64,000 nt of DNA from Aeromonas rivipollensis (lineage in GTDB: Bacteria; Pseudomonadota; Gammaproteobacteria; Enterobacterales; Aeromonadaceae): assembly GCF_037811135.1 (NCBI RefSeq), contig NZ_CP149130.1:3096501-3160500 (forward strand), given 5' to 3'. A program made the translations under genes and the position numbers. The notes under the pieces are model-generated. The model searched no databases. It saw nothing but the letters and a program-made list of their open reading frames with translations, and was not told the DNA's origin. Each line of letters begins with the position of its first letter. The first letter of the stretch is position 1. Below, in pieces: positions 28,205-36,940 of this stretch.

Positions 28205-28795
28205 ATGAAGAAAATCGGACTCTTGTTGGCGGCCATCCTGCTCAGCCCGCTCGCCATGGCACAAACCGCGCCGGCGGCCCCCAAGGCGCAAGCCCCCCAG
28301 ACCTGGTACGTGGCCCCCATCGTCATCGACCAGACCAGCGAGGCGCAGAAGGCCCTGACCAAGGACTTCATGGCCCAGATGATCAAGACCATCAAGATCA
28401 ACGAGTACCAGACCGGCAAGGCGGTGGGCAAGCACAAGGATCCCAAGTGGCTGATCCGCACCAAGCTGATGCCCGCAAGCACCGAACCCCTGGTCGGCAA
28501 GAAACACCCCCAGGGCCTCACCTACGGCAAGGGCATCCCCACCCAGGAGATAGTCGGCGAGCTCATCATGAACGGCACCCTGGTGGCCCATGTTGGCCAG
28601 GGCTGGCGTGAGCCCATAGTTCCCGGCACCCCGGTGGCCGAGAAGATCACCATCGCCAACTACCAGTACGCCATCGGCAACGAGGCCAAGGCCCCGGATC
28701 TGGAAGAGCTGGCGGCCCAGATAGGCTTCGAGGTGGGCAAGGTCATCGCACGTGACGGCAAGGCGCTGCCAGAGAAGAAAAAGAAAAAAGAGTAA
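28205..28795 (+). CDS. Exported protein of unknown function
   Basis: 196 residues. Clear Sec signal peptide (MKKIGLLLAAILLSPLAMAQ, cleavage after AMA). The mature part has no recognised domain; it is mixed charged, with KTIKINEYQTGKAVGKHKD and GKGIPTQEIVGELIMNGTLV, and ends in a Lys-rich tail (EKKKKKE). The start at 28205 is chosen because the signal peptide begins there; the much longer open frame upstream lies inside the MATE gene. A periplasmic partner of the transporter is possible but only inferred. Confidence 0.8.
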   Translation: MKKIGLLLAAILLSPLAMAQTAPAAPKAQAPQTWYVAPIVIDQTSEAQKALTKDFMAQMIKTIKINEYQTGKAVGKHKDPKWLIRTKLMPASTEPLVGKKHPQGLTYGKGIPTQEIVGELIMNGTLVAHVGQGWREPIVPGTPVAEKITIANYQYAIGNEAKAPDLEELAAQIGFEVGKVIARDGKALPEKKKKKE

Positions 28796-28814
28796 AGACG
28801 ACACTGGTTTTCAG

Positions 28815-28840
28815 GAAGGGGCCCGGCGCCCCTTCTTGCT
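28815..28840 (+). terminator. Terminator after the exported protein gene
   Basis: GAAGGGGC, loop CCGGC, GCCCCTTC, then TTGCT; the T run is short. Confidence 0.6.
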
Positions 28841-28980
28841 GCCCGCCTGCCGTCATCACAGCGTCACAACTGTGAACAGGATCCCAGTTCCCTCCTCTCT
28901 GCCCTCCTCATAAATCACTTATCTTCTTGTGATTCAATCAGTTAAAAATCATCCGCCAGATGCAGCAAATCCGTTGCCCC

Positions 28981-29002
28981 AAATTGGATCAGGATCACAT
29001 TT
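28981..29002 (+). promoter_or_regulatory. CRP site for the YdcH-like gene
   Basis: The right half, GATCACATTT, is identical to the CRP consensus, and the left half (AAATTGGATC) matches 8 of 10. Centre at 28991.5. A -10-like TAGTTT lies at 29021-29026, which would put the start near 29033 with CRP at -41.5, a class II activation geometry. Confidence 0.6.
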
Positions 29003-29070
29003 ATCTCCAGGGGGAAGGGGTAGTTTGAAGGTCAAGGCACAATCAAACGACACCAAGGAGGCTCCATTAC

Positions 29071-29286
29071 ATGTTCCCTGAGTACAGAGATCTCATCTCG
29101 AAACTGAAGAGCAGTGATGTCCATTTCCAAAAGAAGTTTGACTTGCACAACGACCTGGATGCGGAGATCAGGAAGCTGGAAAAACATCACGCCAGCGATT
29201 ACAGCTCCGAGGTGAAGGATCTGAAAAAACAGAAACTTAAACTGAAAGAGGAGATATACGACATCCTCAAACAACATCCACACTAG
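29071..29286 (+). CDS. YdcH-like DUF465 protein
   Basis: 71 residues, wholly helical and charged, with the family pattern MFPEYRDLISKLKSSDVHFQ and LKKQKLKLKEEIYDIL. DUF465 proteins are small coiled-coil proteins of unknown role. A strong AAGGAGG lies nine bases before the ATG. Single gene between a CRP-like promoter and a strong terminator. Confidence 0.88.
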   Translation: MFPEYRDLISKLKSSDVHFQKKFDLHNDLDAEIRKLEKHHASDYSSEVKDLKKQKLKLKEEIYDILKQHPH

Positions 29287-29325
29287 ACGCCTCGACGAAT
29301 TGCCCGGATAAGCAACTTATCCCCC

Positions 29326-29350
29326 AGCCCGGCTTAAAGCCGGGCTTTTT
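29326..29350 (+). terminator. Terminator after the YdcH-like gene
   Basis: AGCCCGGC, loop TTAAA, GCCGGGCT followed by T residues. Confidence 0.88.
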
Positions 29351-29397
29351 ATTGGCCGCTCACGACGGTGCGGGGCCACTCCCCCTTTGACATCGGT

Positions 29398-29424
29398 ATA
29401 AAGAAGCGGGCCAATGGCCCGCTT
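29398..29424 (-). terminator. Terminator after the pyruvate:ferredoxin oxidoreductase operon
   Basis: AAGCGGGCC (29404-29412) and GGCCCGCTT (29416-29424) form a 9-bp stem; on the minus strand CTTTATAC follows. Confidence 0.65.
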
Positions 29425-29448
29425 GGTTATATTTCACTCATCCCATCC

Positions 29449-32400
29449 TCACACCGGCGGATGGAACTGGCTGGCTTCGCGGGTGGCCATCTCCTCGTAG
29501 GTGGCCCACCTTTGCCAGACCACCTGCTGCGCCACCTGCATCAGCCGTTCAGCTTCCTGTGGATGGCTCTGGGCCAGCACCTGGTAGCGGTTCTCCTCTG
29601 CCCTGTACTCGGCGAGCGGAATCGAAGGGCGCAGGCTGTCGAGGCTGAAGGGGTTCTGCCCCGCATGGCGCAATACCGGGTTGTAGCGCAGCAGCGGCCA
29701 GTGACCGGAGGCGACGGCGCGTTTCTGCTGGGTCAGGCCCAGCTCCATATCGATGCCGTGGGCGATACAGTGGCTGTAGGCGATGATAAGCGACGGGCCC
29801 GGATAGGCCTCCGCCTCACGCAAGGCTTGCAGCGCCTGCTGCGGGTTAGCACCAAAGGCGATGCGGGCAACATAGACGTTACCGTAAGAGATGGCCTGCA
29901 ACGCCACATCCTTCTTGGCCAGCGTCTTGCCCCCCGCCGCGAACTTGGCGACGGCACCGAGCGGGGTCGATTTCGACATCTGACCGCCGGTGTTGGAGTA
30001 GACCTCGGTATCCATCACCAGCACGTTCACATCGCGCCCGGAAGCGAGCACATGATCGAGCCCCGATGAGCCGATGTCATAGGCCCAGCCATCGCCGCCG
30101 ATGATCCAGACCGAGCGGCGCACCAGTTGATCGATAAGCGACAGCAGCTCGCGGGCCTTGCCGGATTTTACCTCCTCCAACCGCTCCCGCACTTGCGCCA
30201 CCCGGGTGCGCTGGGCACGGATCTCCGACTCCAGCCGCTGCGGGGCGCTAATCAGGGTATCGACCAGCTCTGCGCCCAGCTCCCCCTTCATCGCTTCGAG
30301 GGCTGCCACCGCCTGACCGTGATGCTGATCGGCGGTGAGACGGAAACCAAAGCCAAACTCGGCGTTGTCCTCGAACAGGGAGTTCGACCAGGCCGGCCCC
30401 TTCCCTTCGCCATTCTTGGCCCACGGGGTAGTCGGCAGGTTGCCGCCGTAGATGGAGGAGCAACCGGTGGCGTTGGCCACCAGCATGCGGTCACCAAACA
30501 GCTGGGTCAGCAGCTTGAGATAGGGGGTCTCGCCACAACCGGCGCAAGCACCGGAGAACTCGAACAGGGGTTCGAGGAACTGGGCACCGCGCACCGTGGA
30601 GAAATCCACCCGCTCGCGGGCAGGCCACGGCAGGCTTTCGAACCAGCGCAGTGCCTGTTTCTGGCCAGCGAGGTGTGGCGCCTTGTCCATCATGGTGATG
30701 GCGCGCTCGCCTTCATGGCTTTCTCCTTCTGCGTTCTCGCCTTGATGGCGGGCATCCGCCCCAGCCCGCACCGGACAGGCCTGCACACACTGACCGCAGC
30801 CGGTGCAATCTTCCGGATAGAGCTGCAATGTGTAGCGGCTGTCAGGGAAGCCCTTGGCGGTGACGGGTACCGATTGGGCTGCCTCGGGGGCGGTCGCCAA
30901 CCAGTCCTGATGGTAGAACTTGGCCCGCAGCGCCGCGTGGGGGCAAACAAAGACGCAGTTGCCGCACTGGATACAGATATCGGAGTGCCAAATCGGGATC
31001 TCGCGGGCTATATCGCGCTTCTCGAAGCGACTGGTGGCGGTGGGGTAAGTGCCATCCACCGGCAACATGGAGACGGGGATCAGATCGCCGCGCCCCGCCA
31101 GCATCTCGCCAGTGACCCGCTGGACAAAGTCGCTGCCGCCCGGCGCCAGTGGCAGTGGGTAGTCGCTGATCTGCTCGTCACCGGCCGGGATCGCCACCTT
31201 GCAGAGGTGAGCCAGGGTATCGTCCACCGCCGCGAAGTTGCGCGCCACCACCTCCGGCCCCTTGCGGGCATAGCTCTTCTCGATGCTCTCCTTGATCAGC
31301 GCAATGGCCTCGTCCCGTGGCAGCACCCCGGCCAGCGCGAAGAAGCAGGTCTGCATGATGGTGTTGATGCGATTGCCCATGCCGTTTTGCTCGGCCACCC
31401 GATCGCCGTCGATGCAGTAGAGCCGAATATTGAGGGCGCGGATACGGGCGCGCAGCCGCTCGGGCAACTGGCCCCACACCTTGTCAGCCTCATAGGGGGC
31501 ATTGAGCAGCAGGGTCGCCCCTTCGGCGGCGTGTTCCAGCAAGTCCACCGATTCGGTGAAGCTCCACTGGTGGCAGCCGATGAAGCTCGCCTGCTCGATA
31601 AGCCAGGGAGCATCGATGGGCTCGGGGCCAAAGCGCAGGTGGGAGACGGTGCGCGAGCCCGACTTCTTGGAGTCGTAGACGAAGTAGCCCTGAGCGTGGA
31701 ACCCCTCCAGCTCGCCGATGATCTTGATGCTGTTCTTGTTGGCGCCCACCGTGCCGTCGGCACCCAGGCCGAAGAACAGAGCCCGCACCCGGCTAGGAGG
31801 CTCCAGATCGCCGATGAGGTGCCAGGCCAGACTGAGGCCAGACACATCATCCACGATCCCCACGGTGAAACGCGGGCGCGGCGCATCGGATGCCAGCTCC
31901 TCGAACACGGCGGCGCACATGGCGGGGGTGAACTCTTTGGAAGAGAGGCCATAGCGACCGCCACTGAGCCAGGGCAGGCGCTTGATAAGGCCCCGCTGCA
32001 AGCCGTCGATCAGCGCGCTCTGCACATCCAGCAGCAGCGGCTCGCCGCCGGCCCCCGGCTCCTTGGTGCGATCCAGCACCGCCATGCGCCGCACGCTCCT
32101 GGGCAGGGCATCCAGCAGCGCCTGCACCGGGAAGGGACGATAGAGGCGCACCACCAGGACCCCTGTCTTGCGATCCTGCTGGTTGAGCCAATCCACGGTA
32201 GTGCGTGCCGTGGCCGCCCCCGACCCCATCAGCACTATGACGTCGGTGGCATCGGCTGCGCCGTGATACTCCACCAGCCGGTAGTGGCGGCCGGTGAGGG
32301 ATCCCAGCTTGTCCATACACTGCTGCACCCGCGCCGGCACCGCCTCGTAGAAGGGGTTGACGCTCTCGCGGGACTGGAAATAGGTATCGGGGTTCTGGGC

Positions 32401-33054
32401 CGTGCCGCGCATCACCGGATGATCCGGGTTGAGCGCCCGGGCCCTGTGGGCCCGCACCCAGTCGTTGTCGATAAGGGCGCGAATTTCATCCTGATGCAGG
32501 GCCGTGATCTTGTTCACCTCGTGGGAAGTGCGAAAGCCGTCGAAGAAGTGGATGAAGGGCACCCGGCACTGCAGGGTGACGCTGTGGGCGACCAGCGCCA
32601 AGTCCTGCGCCTCCTGCACAGAGCCGGAGGCGAGCATGGCAAAGCCGGTGCTGCGCGCCGCCATCACGTCCTGATGGTCGCCAAAAATCGAGAGACCCTG
32701 CGCCGCCAAGGATCGGGCCGCCACATGGAACACGGCAGCGGTCAATTCCCCGGCGATCTTGTACATGTTGGGCAGCATCAGCATCAGCCCCTGACTGGCG
32801 GTGAAGGTGGTGGCGAGCGCCCCCGCCTGCAGGGCGCCGTGCACAGTCCCGGCTGCCCCCCCTTCACTCTGCATCTCCACCACTGTGGGGATGTTGCCCC
32901 ACAGGTTGGTCTGCCCCTCCGCCGCCCAGGCGTCGGCCAGTTCGGCCATGGTCGAGGAGGGGGTGATGGGATAGATGGCGCACACTTCGCTCAGCTGGTA
33001 CGCCACCCGAGCCGCGGCTTCGTTGCCATCGACCATGATCAGTTCGTGTTTCAT
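29449..33054 (-). CDS. nifJ: Pyruvate:ferredoxin (flavodoxin) oxidoreductase
   Basis: 1201 residues, single-chain homodimeric type. It splits pyruvate with CoA to acetyl-CoA and CO2, passing electrons to ferredoxin or flavodoxin. Order: pyrimidine-binding domain (AIYPITPSSTMAE near residue 28), gamma and CoA domains, a bacterial-type ferredoxin domain with two clusters (CIQCGNCVFVCP, CTGCGQCVQACP), then the TPP domain with FSGACAGCGETPY, GGDGWAYDIG and MDTEVYSNTGGQ. Start at 33054: the ATG overlaps the stop of the upstream gene (ATGA); the longer frame upstream belongs to that gene. The C-terminal extension is of normal length. Expected to work without oxygen. Confidence 0.94.
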   Translation of the reverse strand: MKHELIMVDGNEAAARVAYQLSEVCAIYPITPSSTMAELADAWAAEGQTNLWGNIPTVVEMQSEGGAAGTVHGALQAGALATTFTASQGLMLMLPNMYKIAGELTAAVFHVAARSLAAQGLSIFGDHQDVMAARSTGFAMLASGSVQEAQDLALVAHSVTLQCRVPFIHFFDGFRTSHEVNKITALHQDEIRALIDNDWVRAHRARALNPDHPVMRGTAQNPDTYFQSRESVNPFYEAVPARVQQCMDKLGSLTGRHYRLVEYHGAADATDVIVLMGSGAATARTTVDWLNQQDRKTGVLVVRLYRPFPVQALLDALPRSVRRMAVLDRTKEPGAGGEPLLLDVQSALIDGLQRGLIKRLPWLSGGRYGLSSKEFTPAMCAAVFEELASDAPRPRFTVGIVDDVSGLSLAWHLIGDLEPPSRVRALFFGLGADGTVGANKNSIKIIGELEGFHAQGYFVYDSKKSGSRTVSHLRFGPEPIDAPWLIEQASFIGCHQWSFTESVDLLEHAAEGATLLLNAPYEADKVWGQLPERLRARIRALNIRLYCIDGDRVAEQNGMGNRINTIMQTCFFALAGVLPRDEAIALIKESIEKSYARKGPEVVARNFAAVDDTLAHLCKVAIPAGDEQISDYPLPLAPGGSDFVQRVTGEMLAGRGDLIPVSMLPVDGTYPTATSRFEKRDIAREIPIWHSDICIQCGNCVFVCPHAALRAKFYHQDWLATAPEAAQSVPVTAKGFPDSRYTLQLYPEDCTGCGQCVQACPVRAGADARHQGENAEGESHEGERAITMMDKAPHLAGQKQALRWFESLPWPARERVDFSTVRGAQFLEPLFEFSGACAGCGETPYLKLLTQLFGDRMLVANATGCSSIYGGNLPTTPWAKNGEGKGPAWSNSLFEDNAEFGFGFRLTADQHHGQAVAALEAMKGELGAELVDTLISAPQRLESEIRAQRTRVAQVRERLEEVKSGKARELLSLIDQLVRRSVWIIGGDGWAYDIGSSGLDHVLASGRDVNVLVMDTEVYSNTGGQMSKSTPLGAVAKFAAGGKTLAKKDVALQAISYGNVYVARIAFGANPQQALQALREAEAYPGPSLIIAYSHCIAHGIDMELGLTQQKRAVASGHWPLLRYNPVLRHAGQNPFSLDSLRPSIPLAEYRAEENRYQVLAQSHPQEAERLMQVAQQVVWQRWATYEEMATREASQFHPPV

Positions 33055-34697
33055 TGGGACTCCTCCGGTTGGCGCAGCGCTATGGCGTGACAAGGGCACT
33101 GGTCGTGACAGGCTCCGCAGCCGGTGCAGCGCGCCGCATCCACCCGATAGCCCTTGCCCGGCCCCAGCTTCTCGATGGCCTGCTCGGGGCAGCTGCCGTA
33201 GCAGCCGTCGCACTCGAAGCAGTTGCCGCAGGAGTAGCAGCGCGCCGCCTCGTAGCGTGCCGCCGTCTCATCAAGGCCACCTATGATCTCGCCAAAGTCG
33301 TCCCGTGCCCACGCCGGTTTGACCGGCTGGCTGCTGGCAGGGGCGTGAGTCTGGAACCAGAGTTGCAGCTGCTCAGGCCCCACCAATGGATAGGAGAGCG
33401 GTTTGTGGTAGTGGCGACCGCGCAGCCAGGCATCCATATGGCGCGCCGCCTTCTTGCCGTGACCAGTGGCGATGGTGACGGTGCGCTCGGAGGGCACCAT
33501 GTCGCCGCCGGCAAATAGACCGGGCACATCCGTCATCAGGTTGCCCGCCACCTGCACCACCCCCTCCTGGCTGACCCGCACGCCGGGAATGCTCTCCAGC
33601 ACGCTCAAGTCCACCTCCTGACCGAGCGCCAGGATGAGGGAGTCCGCCTCCAGGATTTCGAACTGGCCGGTGGGCACCGGCTTGCCCTGCTCATCCAGCG
33701 CAATCACCTCCACCTCAATGCTGGTGCTGTCGAGCTGGCGAATGCTGCGCAGCCAGTTGATCTTGATCCCCTCCTCCTCGGCCTCAAGGGCCTCGAAGGC
33801 GTGGGCCGGCATATGATCCCGGTCGCGGCGATAGATGATCATCGCCTCCTCCACCCCGAGGCGACGGGCGGTGCGGGCCGCGTCCATGGCGGTGTTGCCG
33901 CCGCCGTAGATAGCCACCCGTCGTCCCAGTCTGGGGGGCGGCAAGCCCTGCTCTTCGGCCAGACTGGCCTGCTCGAGGAAACTCACCGCATCGAGGATCT
34001 TGCCCGCTTCCCGGGCCGGAATGTCGACCCGCTTGGCCAGATGGGCGCCGATGGCCATGAAGACGGCGTCAAAGCCACCCTGGTCACGCTCGCGCAGCAC
34101 ATCCTCCACCTTGTGGTTGAGGGTGAGGGTCACACCAGCGGCCAGGATACGGGCGACTTCCCTGTCCAGCACCTCGCGGGGCAGCCGGTAAGCGGGAATA
34201 CCAAAGCGCAGCATGCCGCCGGCCAGTGGCCCCGCCTCTCGGATCTCAACCTGATGGCCGAGCCGGTTGAGGTGCCAGGCGCAGGAGAGGCCGGAGGGAC
34301 CGGCGCCGATCACCAGCACCTTCTTGCCGCTGGCAGGGGCAGGCGACGCAGGCTGCCAGCCACGGGCCAGCGCCTCGTCGCCGAGGAAACGTTCGATGGC
34401 GTGGATGGAAACGGCATCGTCTACCTGGGCGCGGTTGCAGGCGCTCTCGCAGGGGTGATAGCAGACCCGGCCATGGACGGCGGGCAAGGGATTCTCTTCG
34501 ATGAGTCGCTGCCAGGCTGCCTCGAAGCGGCCCGCTTCGGCCAGGGCAAGCCAGGCCTGGATATTCTCGCCGGCCGGACAGGCGTGATGGCAGGGGGGCA
34601 GGGCCGGCTGCCAGACGGGCAGTCGGGTACGCACCGGGCCCGTCCCCGTTTTCAGGGAGAGATCCGGCTGTGGGGTCATATCCAGTTGTTTGCTCAT
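33051..34697 (-). CDS. GltD-like NAD(P)/FAD oxidoreductase with ferredoxin domain
   Basis: 548 residues. The N-terminal iron-sulfur domain is like that of the glutamate synthase small subunit (CHHACPAGENIQAWL; CYHPCESACNR). The FAD motif VIGAGPSGLSCAWHL and the NAD(P) motif AIYGGGNTAMDAARTARR follow. The C-terminal ferredoxin part has CYSCGNCFECDGCYGSCP and CTGCGACHDQCP. Its stop overlaps the pyruvate:ferredoxin oxidoreductase start, so the two are made together; electron transfer between ferredoxin and NAD(P) is the natural inference. Start 34697 (MSKQLDMTPQ) is preferred over a GTG at 34742. Confidence 0.85.
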   Translation of the reverse strand: MSKQLDMTPQPDLSLKTGTGPVRTRLPVWQPALPPCHHACPAGENIQAWLALAEAGRFEAAWQRLIEENPLPAVHGRVCYHPCESACNRAQVDDAVSIHAIERFLGDEALARGWQPASPAPASGKKVLVIGAGPSGLSCAWHLNRLGHQVEIREAGPLAGGMLRFGIPAYRLPREVLDREVARILAAGVTLTLNHKVEDVLRERDQGGFDAVFMAIGAHLAKRVDIPAREAGKILDAVSFLEQASLAEEQGLPPPRLGRRVAIYGGGNTAMDAARTARRLGVEEAMIIYRRDRDHMPAHAFEALEAEEEGIKINWLRSIRQLDSTSIEVEVIALDEQGKPVPTGQFEILEADSLILALGQEVDLSVLESIPGVRVSQEGVVQVAGNLMTDVPGLFAGGDMVPSERTVTIATGHGKKAARHMDAWLRGRHYHKPLSYPLVGPEQLQLWFQTHAPASSQPVKPAWARDDFGEIIGGLDETAARYEAARCYSCGNCFECDGCYGSCPEQAIEKLGPGKGYRVDAARCTGCGACHDQCPCHAIALRQPEESQ

Positions 34698-34846
34698 ACA
34701 TTGCTTTCTTCTTTTTGTGTGACAGGCCCCATCCGAATGCACTTGATACCGTGTAGCCTGGGCAGACGGTGGCCGGATGGGGAAGAAGCGAAAGCGTCAG
34801 AAACTGGAAGCTGATGGGATGATGAGCCGTTTTTTGTACGCACCGG

Positions 34847-34860
34847 GGGATCAGGATCAA
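34847..34860 (-). promoter_or_regulatory. FNR-like site upstream of the oxidoreductase operon
   Basis: On the minus strand TTGAT-CCTG-ATCCC: left half identical to the FNR consensus, right half three of five. It lies about 150 bases before the first gene. FNR control fits an oxygen-sensitive pyruvate enzyme. Confidence 0.4.
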
Positions 34861-34942
34861 TAAATGTTGCACTTTATGAGGAGTTACCCCCGGGATCCGA
34901 CCCCGATCACATGGCGCCAATGACAGGCACCGGTCAGGCGCC

Positions 34943-34979
34943 TCCTCTCTTGCCCCCCATGATGGGGGGCAAGAGAGGA
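34943..34979. repeat. Perfect 37-base palindrome
   Basis: Two 18-base arms surround a single central G: TCCTCTCTTGCCCCCCAT and its exact complement. There is no T run on either side, so it is not a normal terminator. It lies 70 bases before the MOSC fusion gene. Confidence 0.85.
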
Positions 34980-35048
34980 TTGCCGCACGGGGCAGGAATC
35001 GTTATCTTGCCCTCTTCACTGGAATCGCCACAGCACAAGGACCCTGAC

Positions 35049-36851
35049 ATGCCCAGCCTCGCCAGCATACATCTCTACCCCATCAAATCGACGGCGGGCA
35101 TGCCGCTGACCCGTGCCCTGGTGACCGAGGAGGGGCTGCTGGGGGATCGCCGCTACATGGTGGTCAAGCCGGATGGCAGCTTCATCACGGCCCGCACCCA
35201 TCCCCAGTTGCAACTGGTGACGGCCACCCCGGTGGAGGGCGGCCTGCAACTGCGTTACCCGGGAATGGCGCAGCTCAGGTTGCAGGAAGCCGACTTCAGC
35301 CGCGCTCCCCAGGCTACCGGGGTCTGGGGCGACAGCTTCCATGCCCTGCACACCCAGTCCCAGGCCGATGAGTGGCTGAGCCGGGTGGCGGGGGAACCGG
35401 TTCGCCTGCTCTGGCTCGGCGAAACCTCTGACCGCTTTCGGGAAAAGACAGGCACCAGGGTCAGCTTTGCCGACGGCTATCCCCTGCTGCTGATAAGCCA
35501 GGCCTCCCTGGAGGATCTCAACCTGAGATCCGATGCCTTGCACCAGATGAGCCAGTTTCGCACCAACCTGGTGGCGAGCGGCACCCGCCCCTTCGAGGAG
35601 GATGGCTGGAAGCGGATCCGCATCGGCGAGGTAGAGTTTCGGGTGGCCAAGCCCTGCAGCCGCTGCATCATGACGACTGTTGAGGCGGGTACGGATCGCT
35701 TCAACGCCCTGAAAGAGCCGCTCGCCACCCTCACCCGCTATCGTCGTGGCGAGGATGGGGATGTCTATTTCGGCCAGAACCTGGTGGCCCTGAACGAGGG
35801 CTGGATCGAGGCGGGCAGCGAGATAGAGGTGCTGGAGAGCGCCCGCTCCCCCGTCTACCCCAATGCGGCGCCGAAGAAGCGGGAGCTGGTCTGCGTGGCC
35901 CGTGAGCCCCTGGCCCGTGATCTGGAGACCTTCTGGTTCGAAGCCGCCGACGGCGAGCCCCTGCCCGACTACCTGCCGGGTCAGCACCTGCCCATCAGCC
36001 TCGACATCAAGGGGGAACGGCAACAACGCCGCTACACCCTGAGCTCCACCCCGGAGAGGCCCGAGCGTTACAGCATCAGCGTCAAGAAGCTGGCCGACGG
36101 CCGTATCTCCCCCTGGCTGCACCATGAGCTGAGGGTGGGCGACCACCTGCTGGCCGCAGTCCCGGCCGGGGAGTTTCACCTCGGCACCGAGCGCAAGCTG
36201 CTGCTGCTCTCGGCGGGCTCAGGCGTCACCCCCATGCTGTCGATAGCCCGCACCCTTCATCTCAGACACGAACTCGGCGACGTGCACTTTATGCACCTGT
36301 GCCGCAGCGAGGCCGACATTCCGGCCGCCGCCGAGCTGCACGCCATGAGTCAGTCCGGCATGCAGTTGACCCTGATCCTGAGCCAGCCCGATGCGCACTG
36401 GCAGGGCATGAGCGGTCGCCTTGGCAAGGGGCACCTAGAGCAGGTCAGGGATCTGCTGGCGCGGGAGATCTTCCTGTGCGGCCCCCACGGCTTTATGAGC
36501 GAGGCAGTCAGGCTGCTGCAGGAGCAGGGAGTCGCCGCCGAGCGCATCCGGCAGGAGAGCTTTGGCGGAGCCATCCTCTCGGTGGCCCGTCCCCACAAGG
36601 CGGTGCAGCTGCGCATCGGCGAGCAGACTTTCGCTGGCAACAACCAGGGCACCATACTGGATCAGGCCCACAAGCAGGGAGTGGAGCTGCCCTGGAGCTG
36701 CCGCGCCGGCATCTGCGGCAGCTGCAAGCAGACCCTGCTCGAAGGGGAGGTGGATCACCCGGATGCCCCGGCCATCACAGCCGCCGAGCGGGCCGCGGGC
36801 AAGATCCTCACCTGCTGCGCCGTGCCCCTCTCCGATCTGGTGATCAAATAG
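35049..36851 (+). CDS. MOSC domain protein fused to flavin reductase and 2Fe-2S ferredoxin (YcbX-like)
   Basis: 600 residues. MOSC N-terminal barrel (1-110, LASIHLYPIKSTAG) and MOSC domain (about 110-275) with the molybdenum-ligand Cys candidate in KPCSRCIMTT (Cys203). These are followed by a ferredoxin-reductase FAD/NAD domain (from about 280: RRYTLSSTPE, LLSAGSGVTPMLSIA, IFLCGPHGFM) and a C-terminal 2Fe-2S ferredoxin (Cys551, 556, 559, 589). E. coli YcbX (369 residues) has only MOSC plus ferredoxin and borrows a reductase; here all three are on one chain. YcbX-type proteins reduce N-hydroxylated bases. The start at 35049 is chosen because it gives the conserved MOSC N-terminus. Confidence 0.88.
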   Translation: MPSLASIHLYPIKSTAGMPLTRALVTEEGLLGDRRYMVVKPDGSFITARTHPQLQLVTATPVEGGLQLRYPGMAQLRLQEADFSRAPQATGVWGDSFHALHTQSQADEWLSRVAGEPVRLLWLGETSDRFREKTGTRVSFADGYPLLLISQASLEDLNLRSDALHQMSQFRTNLVASGTRPFEEDGWKRIRIGEVEFRVAKPCSRCIMTTVEAGTDRFNALKEPLATLTRYRRGEDGDVYFGQNLVALNEGWIEAGSEIEVLESARSPVYPNAAPKKRELVCVAREPLARDLETFWFEAADGEPLPDYLPGQHLPISLDIKGERQQRRYTLSSTPERPERYSISVKKLADGRISPWLHHELRVGDHLLAAVPAGEFHLGTERKLLLLSAGSGVTPMLSIARTLHLRHELGDVHFMHLCRSEADIPAAAELHAMSQSGMQLTLILSQPDAHWQGMSGRLGKGHLEQVRDLLAREIFLCGPHGFMSEAVRLLQEQGVAAERIRQESFGGAILSVARPHKAVQLRIGEQTFAGNNQGTILDQAHKQGVELPWSCRAGICGSCKQTLLEGEVDHPDAPAITAAERAAGKILTCCAVPLSDLVIK

Positions 36852-36854
36852 GAT

Positions 36855-36925
36855 GATGGCGCCGCCACGGGCCGGCGCCATCACCACCAAAAAGCAAAAC
36901 GGCTGCCCTGAGGCAGCCGCTTTCT
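36855..36925. terminator. Double hairpin terminator between convergent genes
   Basis: First hairpin GATGGCGCCG/CGGCGCCATC (36855-36882). Second CGGCTGCC, loop CTGA, GGCAGCCG (36900-36919), followed on the plus strand by CTTTCTT and on the minus strand by TTTTGCTTTTT. It serves the MOSC fusion and htpX. Confidence 0.85.
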
Positions 36926-36940
36926 TATGGCGTCTGGCAA

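Larger units (their letters stand above)
34698..35048. other. Divergent intergenic region with a long palindrome
   Basis: 351 bases without a gene, between the oxidoreductase operon (left) and the MOSC fusion gene (right). It contains an FNR-like sequence at 34847-34860 and a 37-base palindrome at 34943-34979, both listed separately. Confidence 0.6.

Noticed and set aside
30127-33090. 987-codon open frame on the plus strand opposite the pyruvate:ferredoxin oxidoreductase
   Set aside because: It is antisense to a gene with clear domains and has the composition of a shadow frame in GC-rich DNA (His, Gln, Gly, Ala, Leu repeats) with no domain and no ribosome binding site.
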